64,000 nucleotides of DNA from Paenibacillus polymyxa (lineage in GTDB: Bacteria > Bacillota > Bacilli > Paenibacillales > Paenibacillaceae). The notes under the pieces are model-generated. The model was not told where the DNA came from, made no database searches, and saw only the letters and a program-made list of their open reading frames with translations. Below are positions 8,098 through 17,066 of this stretch, one piece after another (position 1 is the first letter of the stretch; each line of letters starts with the position of its first letter). The stretch is taken from contig NZ_JAGGNR010000012.1 in NCBI RefSeq assembly GCF_018614975.1, forward strand, positions 62,001-126,000, written 5' to 3'. A program made the translations under genes and the position numbers.

Positions 8098-8895
8098 ATG
8101 AAATATATGAGAATTTTAATGATGATATGTATGGGTCTATTGGTCAGTTACATTATCGCTCCAAGTAGTTATGCCAGCAATGTGCCTGAAGATGTACAGA
8201 CCTTTGCGAAAGGACAAGGATTGGATGAATTTAAAAAAATGGTATTAGACGATCCTATGGGATATGGTTATAAAAATGAAGAAGAAGTTAAGTCTGTCAC
8301 CTTAGGCCCTGGCTTCGAAGTATACTTATTTGACTCTGAGAAGTTTAAAAAAGTATCTGACAGTCTGATTGATGTGTCTAAGCCGACAGGACAGTATGAC
8401 TTTATTGTGCAATCGGGCGGTGTAGGAAAGTCATTTCTTAGTATAGAACAATTCGAAGGTGAGTTCAGAGTGGTTCTTGCAGGAGGAGATGCATCCAGGT
8501 TGGATGCGTCCTTAAATACGATGACAAAATCCTTATCTACTGACGTAGACACGCTTAATCCGGTATTAATCAAGGACGGAAATATCCGTTATTTGGCCGT
8601 GAAGATCAATGGTAAAGAAGTAAATATACCAGATGTACCTACTGAGAAAAAATCACTCATGGGAGGTATGGATAATAATCAGCTATGGGATTCCTCCAAG
8701 ACGATTGATTTCTTAAAAGATGTGCAATCCCAAGGAGTTGATCCAGAAGTAGACGGTGCGGGTGGCTATCCGGTCATTAACTCCGGTACATCTGCGAATA
8801 ATTATATGAGTATAACAATAATAAGTTTGGTTATTGCTTTAGTAGGCTCAATAGTAGTGTACATGTGGGTAAGAAAAAGACAGAGCTTGAAATGA
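8098..8895 (+). CDS. secreted, C-terminally membrane-anchored hypothetical protein
   Basis: This 265-residue protein has an N-terminal signal peptide ('ILMMICMGLLVSYIIAPSSYA', residues 6-26), an extracellular region of about 210 residues without cysteines, and a C-terminal membrane helix ('ISLVIALVGSIVVYMWV', residues 242-258) followed by a basic tail RKRQSLK. GAGGAGG precedes the ATG. It lies 25 bases after the papain-like protease gene and was probably co-transcribed with it, so it may be the protease's partner or substrate. That pairing is inference. I do not recognise a domain. Confidence 0.7.
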   Translation: MKYMRILMMICMGLLVSYIIAPSSYASNVPEDVQTFAKGQGLDEFKKMVLDDPMGYGYKNEEEVKSVTLGPGFEVYLFDSEKFKKVSDSLIDVSKPTGQYDFIVQSGGVGKSFLSIEQFEGEFRVVLAGGDASRLDASLNTMTKSLSTDVDTLNPVLIKDGNIRYLAVKINGKEVNIPDVPTEKKSLMGGMDNNQLWDSSKTIDFLKDVQSQGVDPEVDGAGGYPVINSGTSANNYMSITIISLVIALVGSIVVYMWVRKRQSLK

Positions 8896-8988
8896 TTTAA
8901 ACTCCACAGGCACTCCATTCAACGAAGAACTCACCTTCAATTTACAAAAGTAAGCATGTTGAGGGTTAAATTGAAGTTTTGTTTAACA

Positions 8989-9043
8989 AAAAGCACCTAC
9001 GGTTTCAGGGTATATTATCCTGTCTTCGTAGGTGCTTTCTATA
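8989..9043. terminator. bidirectional terminator
   Basis: AAAAGCACCTACG (8989-9001) pairs with CGTAGGTGCTTT (9027-9038). A-rich sequence on the left and TTTCTAT on the right allow use on both strands, ending the plus-strand secreted-protein gene and the minus-strand amidohydrolase. Confidence 0.75.
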
Positions 9044-9145
9044 ATGGGTTACAAACCTGTAGCTATTGGGATTGTCTTAAATTCAAAAAAAGGAATTATA
9101 AAAAATGTTCCAAGGGTACTTCCGCGCATGATTTCACTCCTGAAT

Positions 9146-10468
9146 TCACCAAACTGAGTTTAGAACATCGTCGACTTCTTGGATTCTTGTGACAGATGGT
9201 GTTTGAATTAGATTTCCTTTGACCATAACCATAGAGATGTCTGACAAGGCCTCGATATGTTCGAGCGGATTTTGCTCCATGATAATCAGATCGGCATGTT
9301 TCCCGATATCCACTGTCCCTGTAACATCGTCAACACCGAGGATCTTCGCATTGGTTCGGGTCACCATGTCGATGACCTGTTTGTTGTTCAGGTTGGCCTG
9401 TCTCATGTAGTGGTCCATCTCTCTCCACATATCATAGTGAGTCACGTAAGGCATGGCGGCATCAGTACCTATACCGATGGTGATGTCGTTTTCAATCGCT
9501 TGTTTTACACCTTTGAGCATGGAATCGTAGACGAGTCTTGAATTCTCTTTTACCGTTGCACTTACCTTCGTTACACTGGTATCCAGTGAAGAGGATGGAT
9601 AAGCGGCTTGCAGGGTGGGGATGAGTGCGGTGTAGCCATTCAGGGCATTGGAATTATTTTTGTACAAACGAATGATTTCGTCATCCATCTCCGAACCGTG
9701 CTCGATCGTATCGACGCCACCTTGTAACGCCACTCGTACACCTTCCGTGCTCTCCACATGCGCTGCCACCCGCAAACCGATCTTGTGCGCTTCATCGCAG
9801 ATCGCCGCAACTTCCTCCACCGTCATCTGTAAACGGCCAGCTTCCCCGACCATTTTGGCATCCGTCACGCCGCCCGTTACACATATTTTGATCAGATCCA
9901 CACCGTGTTTCACATTGATACGCACATTCTTTCTGGCTTCCCATGGGGAGTCGCCCACCAGAGCGAGGAATGGAGCGCCATGTCCGCCTGTTACACTTAG
10001 GAGAAACCCGGAGACAAGCAGATTAGGACCGACAAAGTCACCGTTGTTAATCTCATCCCGCAGCTGGACGTCGGTGTAAAAGAATTCTCCCACGCTGCGC
10101 ATCGTCGTTACACCCGCATGGAGTGCGTTCAGCGCGTTGTGTTTCATACGTTTTTTCAAAACGTTTCTGCCGAATTTCGTGTTCAATATCCGATCATAGG
10201 CAAACTGTAACAAGCCTTCACTGACCGAGAGACTGAACGGTTTCCCATCTGCAAAGAGGTGCATGTGTGCATTAATCAGTCCTGGCATCACGTATTTCCC
10301 TGAGAGGTCGATGGTTGTGTAGTGACTAGGGATATTCAGATCATGATCTCGTCTGATATCCTGGATAAGTCCTTGTTCATTGACGAGAATCGTCATGTTT
10401 TTTTGTAGATTACGGTTCAGATCTCCGTGGATCAGATTGACGTTTTTCAATGCGTAAGCGGTGTTCAT
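9146..10468 (-). CDS. metal-dependent amidohydrolase (imidazolonepropionase-like)
   Basis: This 440-residue enzyme of the amidohydrolase superfamily shows the ordered metal ligands: 'GLINAHMHLF' (HxH, about residue 66), 'DLIKICVTGG' (the possibly carboxylated Lys, about 195), 'VAAHVESTEG' (His, about 230), 'DTIEHGSEMD' (His, about 252) and 'GIGTDAAMP' (Asp, about 338). The C-terminal beta-domain 'TGTVDIGKHADLIIMEQNPLEHI' is complete. Related enzymes include prolidases and hydrolases of cyclic amides; the substrate is unknown. AAGGAGGAATACAAA precedes the ATG. A TetR gene lies upstream on the same strand. A broken copy lies at 6909-7310. Confidence 0.88.
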   Translation of the reverse strand: MNTAYALKNVNLIHGDLNRNLQKNMTILVNEQGLIQDIRRDHDLNIPSHYTTIDLSGKYVMPGLINAHMHLFADGKPFSLSVSEGLLQFAYDRILNTKFGRNVLKKRMKHNALNALHAGVTTMRSVGEFFYTDVQLRDEINNGDFVGPNLLVSGFLLSVTGGHGAPFLALVGDSPWEARKNVRINVKHGVDLIKICVTGGVTDAKMVGEAGRLQMTVEEVAAICDEAHKIGLRVAAHVESTEGVRVALQGGVDTIEHGSEMDDEIIRLYKNNSNALNGYTALIPTLQAAYPSSSLDTSVTKVSATVKENSRLVYDSMLKGVKQAIENDITIGIGTDAAMPYVTHYDMWREMDHYMRQANLNNKQVIDMVTRTNAKILGVDDVTGTVDIGKHADLIIMEQNPLEHIEALSDISMVMVKGNLIQTPSVTRIQEVDDVLNSVW

Positions 10469-10534
10469 TTTGTATTCCTCCTTAGAATATGGGTGAGGTG
10501 AGTGAGTAGTTAGGTACGATGATGTTTTTTCAAT

Positions 10535-10553
10535 AATGAATAATTAATTCATT
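10535..10553. promoter_or_regulatory. palindromic operator, likely for the adjacent TetR protein
   Basis: AATGAAT-AATTA-ATTCATT has perfect 7-base arms and lies between the TetR gene and the amidohydrolase start. A degenerate relative (AATGATTGGTTCGTT, 11301-11315) lies just upstream of the TetR gene itself, consistent with one regulator controlling both promoters. Confidence 0.5.
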
Positions 10554-10666
10554 TTTAAGTTAAAAAAATAGGCTGATTTATGATGAAGTTTTTTTGCGTG
10601 CAAACCAAGTGAAGTTGATCTGATCTGCACGCTTTGTCTAAAAGGCATAATTGACGAGATGAAGCG

Positions 10667-11278
10667 TCATTCATTGAGACTTTTCATACCGTACAGTCTG
10701 TATACAAACAACGCTTCAAAAATTTGTTTGCGGCTGTCCTCGCTCATATCCCGCTTCAATAGATCCAGGTTCATGTCGATCACATTGTGTGCGAGGATGT
10801 TCAGCAAGATCATGTTCTCCTCGGTACCAATCTCATACCGTTTATATTGGTTCTTCAGGTAGGCCTTCTTGGTTTCGATCATCAGCTCAACAAGCTCATT
10901 CTTGGCGTTAGTGTAGATGGTGCCTTTATTCTTTTCGAAGATGATGACAATCTGATTCCGGTATTTACGTAGTACATCCACCTGTTCCTGCAACAGCGCC
11001 GACTTTCGCTCGCTATCCGTTTCCTCGAACAAGGTCTGGTTATCAAAGTGAATCGTCTCCACCAGCACATTTTTTAGATAATCCACCAGATACGGCGGCA
11101 CGACAGCGTAGAATAGTTCTTTCTTGTTCTTAAAATAAGTATAGATATTACCCACGGAAATATTGATCTCATTCGCGATATCGCTCATCTTGGCATCCAC
11201 ATAGCCTTTTTCAAAAAAGACCTTGAGCGCCGCGTATTCAATCTCTTTCCTGACTTCGTCTTTCTTGGCTTGCACCAT
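10667..11278 (-). CDS. TetR/AcrR family transcriptional regulator
   Basis: This is a repressor-type protein of 203 residues. The N-terminal HTH is 'KVFFEKGYVDAKMSDIANEINISVGNIYTYFKNKKELF' in pieces covering residues 15-52. The remainder is a helical ligand domain. I chose ATG 11278, preceded by AAGGAGACG on its strand, over an upstream in-frame ATG at 11347 that would add 23 residues without a ribosome site and would cover the putative operator. It lies directly upstream of the amidohydrolase on the same strand, which is its most likely target. Confidence 0.88.
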   Translation of the reverse strand: MVQAKKDEVRKEIEYAALKVFFEKGYVDAKMSDIANEINISVGNIYTYFKNKKELFYAVVPPYLVDYLKNVLVETIHFDNQTLFEETDSERKSALLQEQVDVLRKYRNQIVIIFEKNKGTIYTNAKNELVELMIETKKAYLKNQYKRYEIGTEENMILLNILAHNVIDMNLDLLKRDMSEDSRKQIFEALFVYRLYGMKSLNE

Positions 11279-11639
11279 CGAGAACGTCTCCTTAATAGTG
11301 AATGATTGGTTCGTTATTAGGATAGGCTTTTTTGAGATGGGTGTCAAATGGGGATTTCTAGGTAAACTTCGACCTTATAGCGTTATTAGCTTTAACGAGA
11401 TGACTTTGGTGAAGGCGAACGCAATCTGAGTTGAAGGATACCACAAAAAGTGAGTAGATATATATATTATATTGATAATAAAATTGCACGCATAAAATAT
11501 ATCTAATTATTATATGGAAATATATCTAATAAACATGGTATTTTTTCGTTTTACAAAAAGGTAATATGTTAAAAAGAATGGTGTAAATTGTAATAAATTG
11601 TGTTGTGTTACATTAAATGAAGTGGACGAGGTGTGATTT
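11279..11639. promoter_or_regulatory. AT-rich divergent intergenic region
   Basis: This 361-base stretch separates the minus-strand TetR gene from the plus-strand ABC exporter. The TetR-side operator-like sequence is at 11301-11315. A very AT-rich segment at 11455-11545 contains ATATATCTAAT twice (near 11497 and 11520) and probably carries the exporter promoter. No gene was seen. Confidence 0.4.
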
Positions 11640-12644
11640 ATGAGCATCATTGATGTAAACGGTATCACAAAGGTTTATCGGCAATACAAAAGATTTCCGG
11701 GATTGGTTGGCTCTCTGAGAAGTCTAGTTACTAGGCAGTATACGGAGGAAGTAGCGGTACGTGATATTACTTTTTCGATAAAGGAAGGAGAAGCAGTAGG
11801 TTATCTAGGTCCAAACGGTGCGGGCAAATCCACCATGATTAAAATGATGACGGGAATATTGGTTCCGACTTCTGGTCAGCTAAGGGTTCTTGGTTCAATC
11901 CCGCATGAAGCCAGGCAGAGTAATTCTCAATTTATTGGCGTTGTGTTTGGGCAAAGGAGTCAGTTGTGGTGGGACCTTCCTGTTCGTGATTCTTTTGATC
12001 TTCATAAATACATATATAAGCTCTCAGACTTAACATATCAAAAAAATCTGAACTATTATTCCAACCTCCTAGCGTTATCCTCATTTATTGAAAAGCCTGT
12101 TAGACAATTAAGTTTGGGTCAAAGAATGCGAGTGGAAATCGCAATGGCCTTACTGCATGATCCCAAAATTTTGTTTCTAGACGAACCAACGATTGGTCTA
12201 GATGTCATTGCCAAAGAACAGATTAGGGAATTTCTTCGGATGATTAATCGTGAGAAGAAAGTCTCCATTGTTCTGACGACTCATGACATGAAGGATATTG
12301 AGGAAATTTGCCATCGAATGATTGTTGTGAACAAAGGCAATATGGTTTATGACGGATCTGTCGAACAACTTCGAACAACGTTGGGTGATCAGCGCCAGGT
12401 TATCATTTACTTCCGGGAAGAGCCAAAAGTGATTGAAATACCAGGGATTAAACTTATAAAGGACGAAGGGTTAAGGAAAACGTACCTATTTGAAAAAAGC
12501 GACAGGACCGTATTTGATTGCGTAAATCAGATCGCGAGTGAAAATTTGATTGAAGATGTTTCTATTGAAAGCGCAGACATAGATACAGTCATTCGGAAAC
12601 TCTATAGAAAATTGGACGAAGAAAATAGAACGAATGAGTTGTGA
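11640..12644 (+). CDS. ABC transporter ATP-binding protein (ABC-2 exporter)
   Basis: This 334-residue nucleotide-binding subunit has Walker A GPNGAGKST at residues 57-65, a Q-loop, signature 'LSLGQRMRVE', Walker B 'KILFLDEPTIGLD' and the H-loop 'LTTHDMKDIEEICHRM'. The N-terminal 'VYRQYKRFPGLVGSL' and the C-terminal regulatory extension are typical of NodI/viologen-type ABC-2 exporters. It energises the two permeases that follow, with which it overlaps or nearly abuts. The operon is probably an exporter for a small molecule. Because an NTP_transf_5 gene and a biosynthetic gene set follow, product export or self-protection is a reasonable guess. Confidence 0.9.
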   Translation: MSIIDVNGITKVYRQYKRFPGLVGSLRSLVTRQYTEEVAVRDITFSIKEGEAVGYLGPNGAGKSTMIKMMTGILVPTSGQLRVLGSIPHEARQSNSQFIGVVFGQRSQLWWDLPVRDSFDLHKYIYKLSDLTYQKNLNYYSNLLALSSFIEKPVRQLSLGQRMRVEIAMALLHDPKILFLDEPTIGLDVIAKEQIREFLRMINREKKVSIVLTTHDMKDIEEICHRMIVVNKGNMVYDGSVEQLRTTLGDQRQVIIYFREEPKVIEIPGIKLIKDEGLRKTYLFEKSDRTVFDCVNQIASENLIEDVSIESADIDTVIRKLYRKLDEENRTNEL

Positions 12645-12658
12645 AAGGAGGGCCTGGG

Positions 12659-13447
12659 TTGAAAACGTATATTATGTTCGGTGTAAAAACATTCTCGAAT
12701 CAACTTTCATATCGTTCTGAAGTATGGCTAAGATTATTGGGGAATTTTGTAGCTATTTTGATTCTGACTGAGATCTGGAGAGCAGTTCTAGGAAATGGAG
12801 AGATTGAAGGCATAGGTGTAGAGCAAATGATTACATATAGTATTATCAACACGTTGCTTGCTGCCCTGCTACTTACCGGAATTAGTGCAAAAGTAGATAA
12901 CAGCCTTAAAACAGGTTCCATCGCTTCGGAACTTATTAAACCTCTTTCTTATCCTCTTCACCTATTATCTGAGGGACTAGGGAATTCATTCTATCAGTTG
13001 GTGTTTACTTCTATTCCTTCTTTATTCATCGCATGGATTTTCTTTGGTTTTCTTCCTCCAGCTTCGGCAACTCATTTTCTGTTTTTTTTGATTGCTTTAA
13101 TCCTGGCATTGGCCATTTCGTTTTTGTTGGGGTACCTTATATCTTTATTGGCTTTTTGGCTCATGAATCACTTTGCATTAAATTGGATGTTGGGCGGATT
13201 CATCACGATTTTCTCTGGTTCGTTTTTACCTTTATGGTTTTTTCCAGAATCGTGGGTGACCATAACCAAAATGCTTCCTTTCCTGTACCTGGGATATCTT
13301 CCTGCTGCAATCTATTTAGGAACAATCACGGTTCAGGAGATAGGAACTTTTATTCTCACAGGTTTAGCATGGACTGCGGGGCTGACTCTTCTGGTGTGCT
13401 GGTTATGGAATAGGGCGATCAAACGTCTGGTGGTCCAGGGTGGATAA
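12659..13447 (+). CDS. ABC-2 family permease 1
   Basis: This membrane subunit of 262 residues has about six transmembrane helices and the 'VWLRLLGNFVAILILTEIWRAV' start and 'NSLKTGSIASELIKPL' loop of the DUF990/ABC-2 permease family. AAAGGAGGG occupies 12642-12650, so the TTG at 12659, nine bases further, is the sensible start. The GTG at 12641 lies within that ribosome site and overlaps the ATPase stop. It forms a heterodimeric channel with the next gene. Confidence 0.85.
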   Translation: MKTYIMFGVKTFSNQLSYRSEVWLRLLGNFVAILILTEIWRAVLGNGEIEGIGVEQMITYSIINTLLAALLLTGISAKVDNSLKTGSIASELIKPLSYPLHLLSEGLGNSFYQLVFTSIPSLFIAWIFFGFLPPASATHFLFFLIALILALAISFLLGYLISLLAFWLMNHFALNWMLGGFITIFSGSFLPLWFFPESWVTITKMLPFLYLGYLPAAIYLGTITVQEIGTFILTGLAWTAGLTLLVCWLWNRAIKRLVVQGG

Positions 13448-13472
13448 TGTAGCTGTAGAGAGGCTGATCTAA

Positions 13473-14267
13473 ATGACATTAAAACTTTTCGGAAAATTAG
13501 TCTTTTTGTTAACCAAAGAAAGAATGGAATATCGCGGGGACTTCCTCCTTGCAGTTATCGCTCAAATCATTAATTATACCGGAGATTATATTATTATTTG
13601 GCTTTTCCTAAGAAAGTTTGATACTCTGGCAGGTTGGTCTTGGCCTGAAATTGCGTTGTTGTACAGTCTGGGGCTGTTCACATACGCACTAGGAGCCTCT
13701 TTTTCATTTGTGCAAATGCGGGATCTTGAAAATCAAGTGAAGAATGGGACATTTGATTCCATATTGATCAAACCCGTTAATCCATACCTATACTTGGTAT
13801 GCAGGGGATTCAACTTAGGATACCTTGCACATGTGGCGATATCCGGGTCTGTGCTGCTCTGGGCACTTTTTAAGTTAAATCTGAATTTATCCGGGGTTGA
13901 AGTGCTGTACCTTATTCTCTGTATTATTGGTGGCGCCATGATTCAGGCTGGATTCATGTCGGTAATCGGAGCCGTATCTTTTATTTGGATTAGAACAAAT
14001 TTTTTGTTCACCTTATTTTTTAAATTTAAGGAGTTCATATCGTATCCACTTCCTGTATTTGGCACATTCATACAAGTACTTTTAACGTTTGTCATTCCAT
14101 TTGCGTTCATCAATTTCTATCCAGCTGCATTTTTGCTTACCAAAGGCACTGCGCTGTTGTCATCATGGACGATGTGGATTGTACCTGTTATAGGTCCTCT
14201 GGTTTATATGCTTGGTTATCGTCTGTGGATGTTGAGCGTAAATAAATATCAAGGTGCTGGTGGTTAA
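13473..14267 (+). CDS. ABC-2 family permease 2
   Basis: This 264-residue membrane protein has six predicted helices and is homologous in layout to the preceding permease. It shows 'MRDLENQVKNGTFDSILIKPVNPYLYLV', a loop shared by this family, in residues 86-113. AGAGAGG precedes the ATG. It completes a three-gene exporter (11640-14267). Confidence 0.85.
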   Translation: MTLKLFGKLVFLLTKERMEYRGDFLLAVIAQIINYTGDYIIIWLFLRKFDTLAGWSWPEIALLYSLGLFTYALGASFSFVQMRDLENQVKNGTFDSILIKPVNPYLYLVCRGFNLGYLAHVAISGSVLLWALFKLNLNLSGVEVLYLILCIIGGAMIQAGFMSVIGAVSFIWIRTNFLFTLFFKFKEFISYPLPVFGTFIQVLLTFVIPFAFINFYPAAFLLTKGTALLSSWTMWIVPVIGPLVYMLGYRLWMLSVNKYQGAGG

Positions 14268-14322
14268 AGAGAACAATTAGGTGAAAAATAACATGAACAT
14301 TGACTATAAGGAGGATTATTAA

Positions 14323-15702
14323 ATGGTTCAAGTTAAAGATTCGATTTCTAGTTTGTTGCCTAAAGTAGAGGATGAAAAGGTTCTGGACTTTATAAGAAAA
14401 CACAGACTAGAAAATTATTTTTGTAATCAGAAAGATTTCAGTTTGGTTGAAGAGTTACATGAGGACATAACTCAGATATCTAAACTCCATAAAGATAAAT
14501 TGGATTTTTTAAATGAATATAATGCTATAACTGGTACTAAACCATTTATCATTAAGGGATTTTCCTCTTATTATCTAACAGATAATGTTGAACTTTTGAG
14601 AAAAAGTAATGATATTGATATTTTTGTGGATAAGCCTTTAGATTGTATAGAACATTTGATAGAGCAAGGATTCAGTGAAACTAAATCTCCAAATGCTCAT
14701 GAGTATTCGACTCTAATTAGGGACACGATTGAAATTGACTTACATCAATATTTTCCGATAAATGGATATCCTAGTGAGTTTATCAAAAGGAAAGATTTTG
14801 ACAAAAACTTTATCACTAAGAGTTCAATAAAGTTAGTAAGTATTATTGATTATAATGAACTTATACAACATGCGGTAGTATTGAAGGGGTGTATGATCCC
14901 TACAGTTACTATGTCAGCATTTATATCATGTATTAATATTTTTAATGATTATATATCTGGTTTTGCTAAAATTCCAAGTATCAAGTTAATAGAACTAATA
15001 GATGTTATAGAATTGTTTAACCATCATAATTTTAATCATGATGTTTTCAAAAAACTCGTAGAGAAGCATCAAGCACATGATGCAATTTCTTTTTCCGATA
15101 ACTTAATACGTAACTTATGTGGAATAAGTTTATTTAAGAGTTATGAAGTGAGAGCGTATTCATATTTCCCCCAAATATTTTACTGGCAGTTTAATACTTG
15201 GTTTGTCCCAAAAAATATGATTGATATTTTAGTCGTAGATAATCTAGATACTGTCTTTCAATCATTTCAATCAACGAAGGTTCAAGTACCATTTAACACA
15301 TATAAAAGCTATTCGAATAAGAGTAAAGAACGTTCCTTATTGGGAATAGAAAAAAATAAATATGGTGAAACACCAGAAATAGAAGTCAGTGTAAAGTTTG
15401 AAGAATATTTGTTTATATCAGTAAATGTTTTTACAAATTATGGTATAAATAATGATATTATACATCTTAATACTGGGAGACTTAGAAAGACCGTTACAAA
15501 AGCAACGATTGAACACACAGATAAAAATATCTTTGAGTATTTACTCCATGATCAAGGATATATTGTTGAATTTAGAATTCCAAAAGAGAATATAGTGGAT
15601 TTGATTAATCAGAATAAACTAAACATTATTCTTTTTGTAGAGCATAATTCTGAAGCTGACACTAGCAGCAACAATTACTTTATAGAACTTGTTCGTGAGT
15701 AG
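14323..15702 (+). CDS. NTP_transf_5-like nucleotidyltransferase
   Basis: This 459-residue AT-rich gene follows the exporter after 55 bases, with a strong TAAGGAGG site. The N-terminal half matches the uncharacterised nucleotidyltransferase family (NTP_transf_5): 'PFIIKGFSSYYLTDN' (residues 66-80), the acidic motif 'KSNDIDIFVD' (about 95-104) and 'DTIEIDLHQYFPI' (about 132-144). Such proteins occur in many peptide and sugar natural-product loci and are thought to transfer nucleotidyl groups. The C-terminal 170 residues are beta-rich and unlike the family core. The base composition matches the gene set at 17-23 kb. Confidence 0.7.
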   Translation: MVQVKDSISSLLPKVEDEKVLDFIRKHRLENYFCNQKDFSLVEELHEDITQISKLHKDKLDFLNEYNAITGTKPFIIKGFSSYYLTDNVELLRKSNDIDIFVDKPLDCIEHLIEQGFSETKSPNAHEYSTLIRDTIEIDLHQYFPINGYPSEFIKRKDFDKNFITKSSIKLVSIIDYNELIQHAVVLKGCMIPTVTMSAFISCINIFNDYISGFAKIPSIKLIELIDVIELFNHHNFNHDVFKKLVEKHQAHDAISFSDNLIRNLCGISLFKSYEVRAYSYFPQIFYWQFNTWFVPKNMIDILVVDNLDTVFQSFQSTKVQVPFNTYKSYSNKSKERSLLGIEKNKYGETPEIEVSVKFEEYLFISVNVFTNYGINNDIIHLNTGRLRKTVTKATIEHTDKNIFEYLLHDQGYIVEFRIPKENIVDLINQNKLNIILFVEHNSEADTSSNNYFIELVRE

Positions 15703-15956
15703 TTACTATTTCAAAAATTTAAATGAAAGTACAAAATAAAAATAAGCTTTATATTTTTAATAGGATATTTTTTATAAATTATTAAAATGAATATTTTATC
15801 TCATATATATTCAGGAATAAGGCCTGAACGTTTCTACCAGATAACCGTAAATTATCTGACTATGGGTATCCTTCACTATATTAATGATGTTTGTTTTGTT
15901 CACGGGATCTTAGGATGTTACAAAGATTTTGTGTTTAGAAACAACATCTATTTGAG

Positions 15957-15990
15957 TGGGATTCCTATAGGAATCCTGCTTTTTTTATAT
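15957..15990 (+). terminator. Rho-independent terminator
   Basis: GGATTCCTATAGGAATCC (15959-15976) is a perfect hairpin followed by TGCTTTTTTT. It lies about 250 bases after the nucleotidyltransferase gene. The intervening 15703-15956 is AT-rich without a convincing gene. Confidence 0.7.
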
Positions 15991-16129
15991 TTAGAATCAT
16001 ATAAATAAATACGAATTTCTCAATATAACTTAGGAGTGTCTTCAAACCTAAGCAAGCCACACCATAATAGATGCCAAGACCAAAAAAGACTTAAAAGTAC
16101 ACGCTAATTTATCATAACGAGTCGCTAAA

Positions 16130-16800
16130 CTACGACAATTCTTTTACTTTATTAAAGGAGCACTCCGCTAAATAGCGCTCTTTGTAGACATCCTGATTAT
16201 ATTTTAGGATCACGCGGCGATTTTTCTTTCCGGGAATCATCGGTATGGCCTGCTGTTCCTTCAAAAAGGTCCGAATGGCATTCGTATCATACGCTCGGTC
16301 GGCTAAAACTTGCTTCCGGATCAGTTTCATACTTTTAAGGATGTTGAAACCCTGGACGGAGTCATGTGCTTCGCCACCGGTCAAGTCAAGGCGAAGTGGA
16401 TTCCCTAACGTGTCAACTACCACGCATGAATTTCGTGCTTAATCCATCTCGGGAACGTCCGATCGCTTGTTTTGCACCCTTTTGCGTCTGATCCATGCTG
16501 GTGAACTCGCACAATCGTGGCGTCGATCATCACACTCTGTCGTCAGGATCTAGGGAAACTTGCTTTAAAACTTACATCCTCTACACCCGCTTTCTGCCAG
16601 CGGCGAAAGCGGGTGTAGAGGAATTTCCAATTGGGGAAGTGGCCTGGTATCATACCAAGGGGCAACTGAACGAGCTACCCGTAGCATCGCGTTTAACATG
16701 ATTAGGTTGTCCACTGCGGGACGTCCTCCTTGTGTTGTTCATTCGGGTGGTAACAAATCTTCAATTAAGCGGCATTGTCTCTCGGGAATTCCGTATCGTG
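16130..16800 (-). pseudogene. IS5-family transposase remnant
   Basis: Reading the minus strand in several frames gives the classical order: 'YGIPERQCRLIEDLLPPE' near 16780, 'RRWQKAGV' near 16590-16610, 'VMIDATIVRVHQHGSDAKG' near 16490-16530 (first catalytic Asp), 'LGNPLRLDLTGGEAHDS' near 16380-16410, and 'VLADRAYDTNAIR' near 16270-16310 (second Asp region). An open segment of 97 codons survives at 16130-16423. Frameshifts and an internal inverted repeat break the rest, so no full enzyme can be made. Confidence 0.8.
16578..16621. repeat. perfect 17-bp inverted repeat inside the IS remnant
   Basis: CCTCTACACCCGCTTTC (16578-16594) and GAAAGCGGGTGTAGAGG (16605-16621) are perfect complements with a 10-base loop. 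The left arm encodes the 'QKAGVE' part of the transposase; the right arm is an inverted copy of it, so it is likely the scar of a template-switch event. Confidence 0.75.
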
Positions 16801-17066
16801 TATTCATTTAATATAGTTAATCCATATATTACCGTTTAATCAGTTTGAAGACACGTCTTAGTAAAAGAAGGTATGAAAATTAAATTTATCTCAAATGACT
16901 GTTATTGAATTTAAAATTTAATATAAAGGTGGTGAGGAAAATGTAATTGTGAATCATTGTTAAGATAATTTTCTTAGTTATCAATAGTGCAATTATTACA
17001 CAACTTTGATTTTATTTTCAGCATTATGACTTATCTCAATTATTTGAAAATCGGAGGTGGATTGAA

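Larger units (their letters stand above)
16036..16854 (-). mobile_element. degenerate IS5-type insertion sequence
   Basis: The element is bounded by GTGTCTTCAAAC (16036-16047) and its exact complement GTTTGAAGACAC (16843-16854), giving 819 bp. The interior encodes on the minus strand a broken IS5-family (IS427-like) transposase. The element is non-functional because the transposase is disrupted. It lies between the nucleotidyltransferase gene and the biosynthetic operon. CTTAG is present just outside both ends but not exactly adjacent, so a target duplication is uncertain. Confidence 0.8.

Noticed and set aside
8956..9192. 78-codon plus-strand ORF after the secreted protein gene
   Set aside because: It spans the bidirectional terminator and the antisense 3' end of the amidohydrolase, and has no ribosome site.
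15787..16008. 73-codon plus-strand ORF after the nucleotidyltransferase
   Set aside because: It runs through a perfect terminator hairpin and has no ribosome site; the hydrophobic look comes from AT-rich DNA.
16860..17066. Purine or other riboswitch before the transformylase-like gene
   Set aside because: No conserved riboswitch core (such as the purine aptamer loops) and no terminator or antiterminator pair could be recognised in the AT-rich leader.
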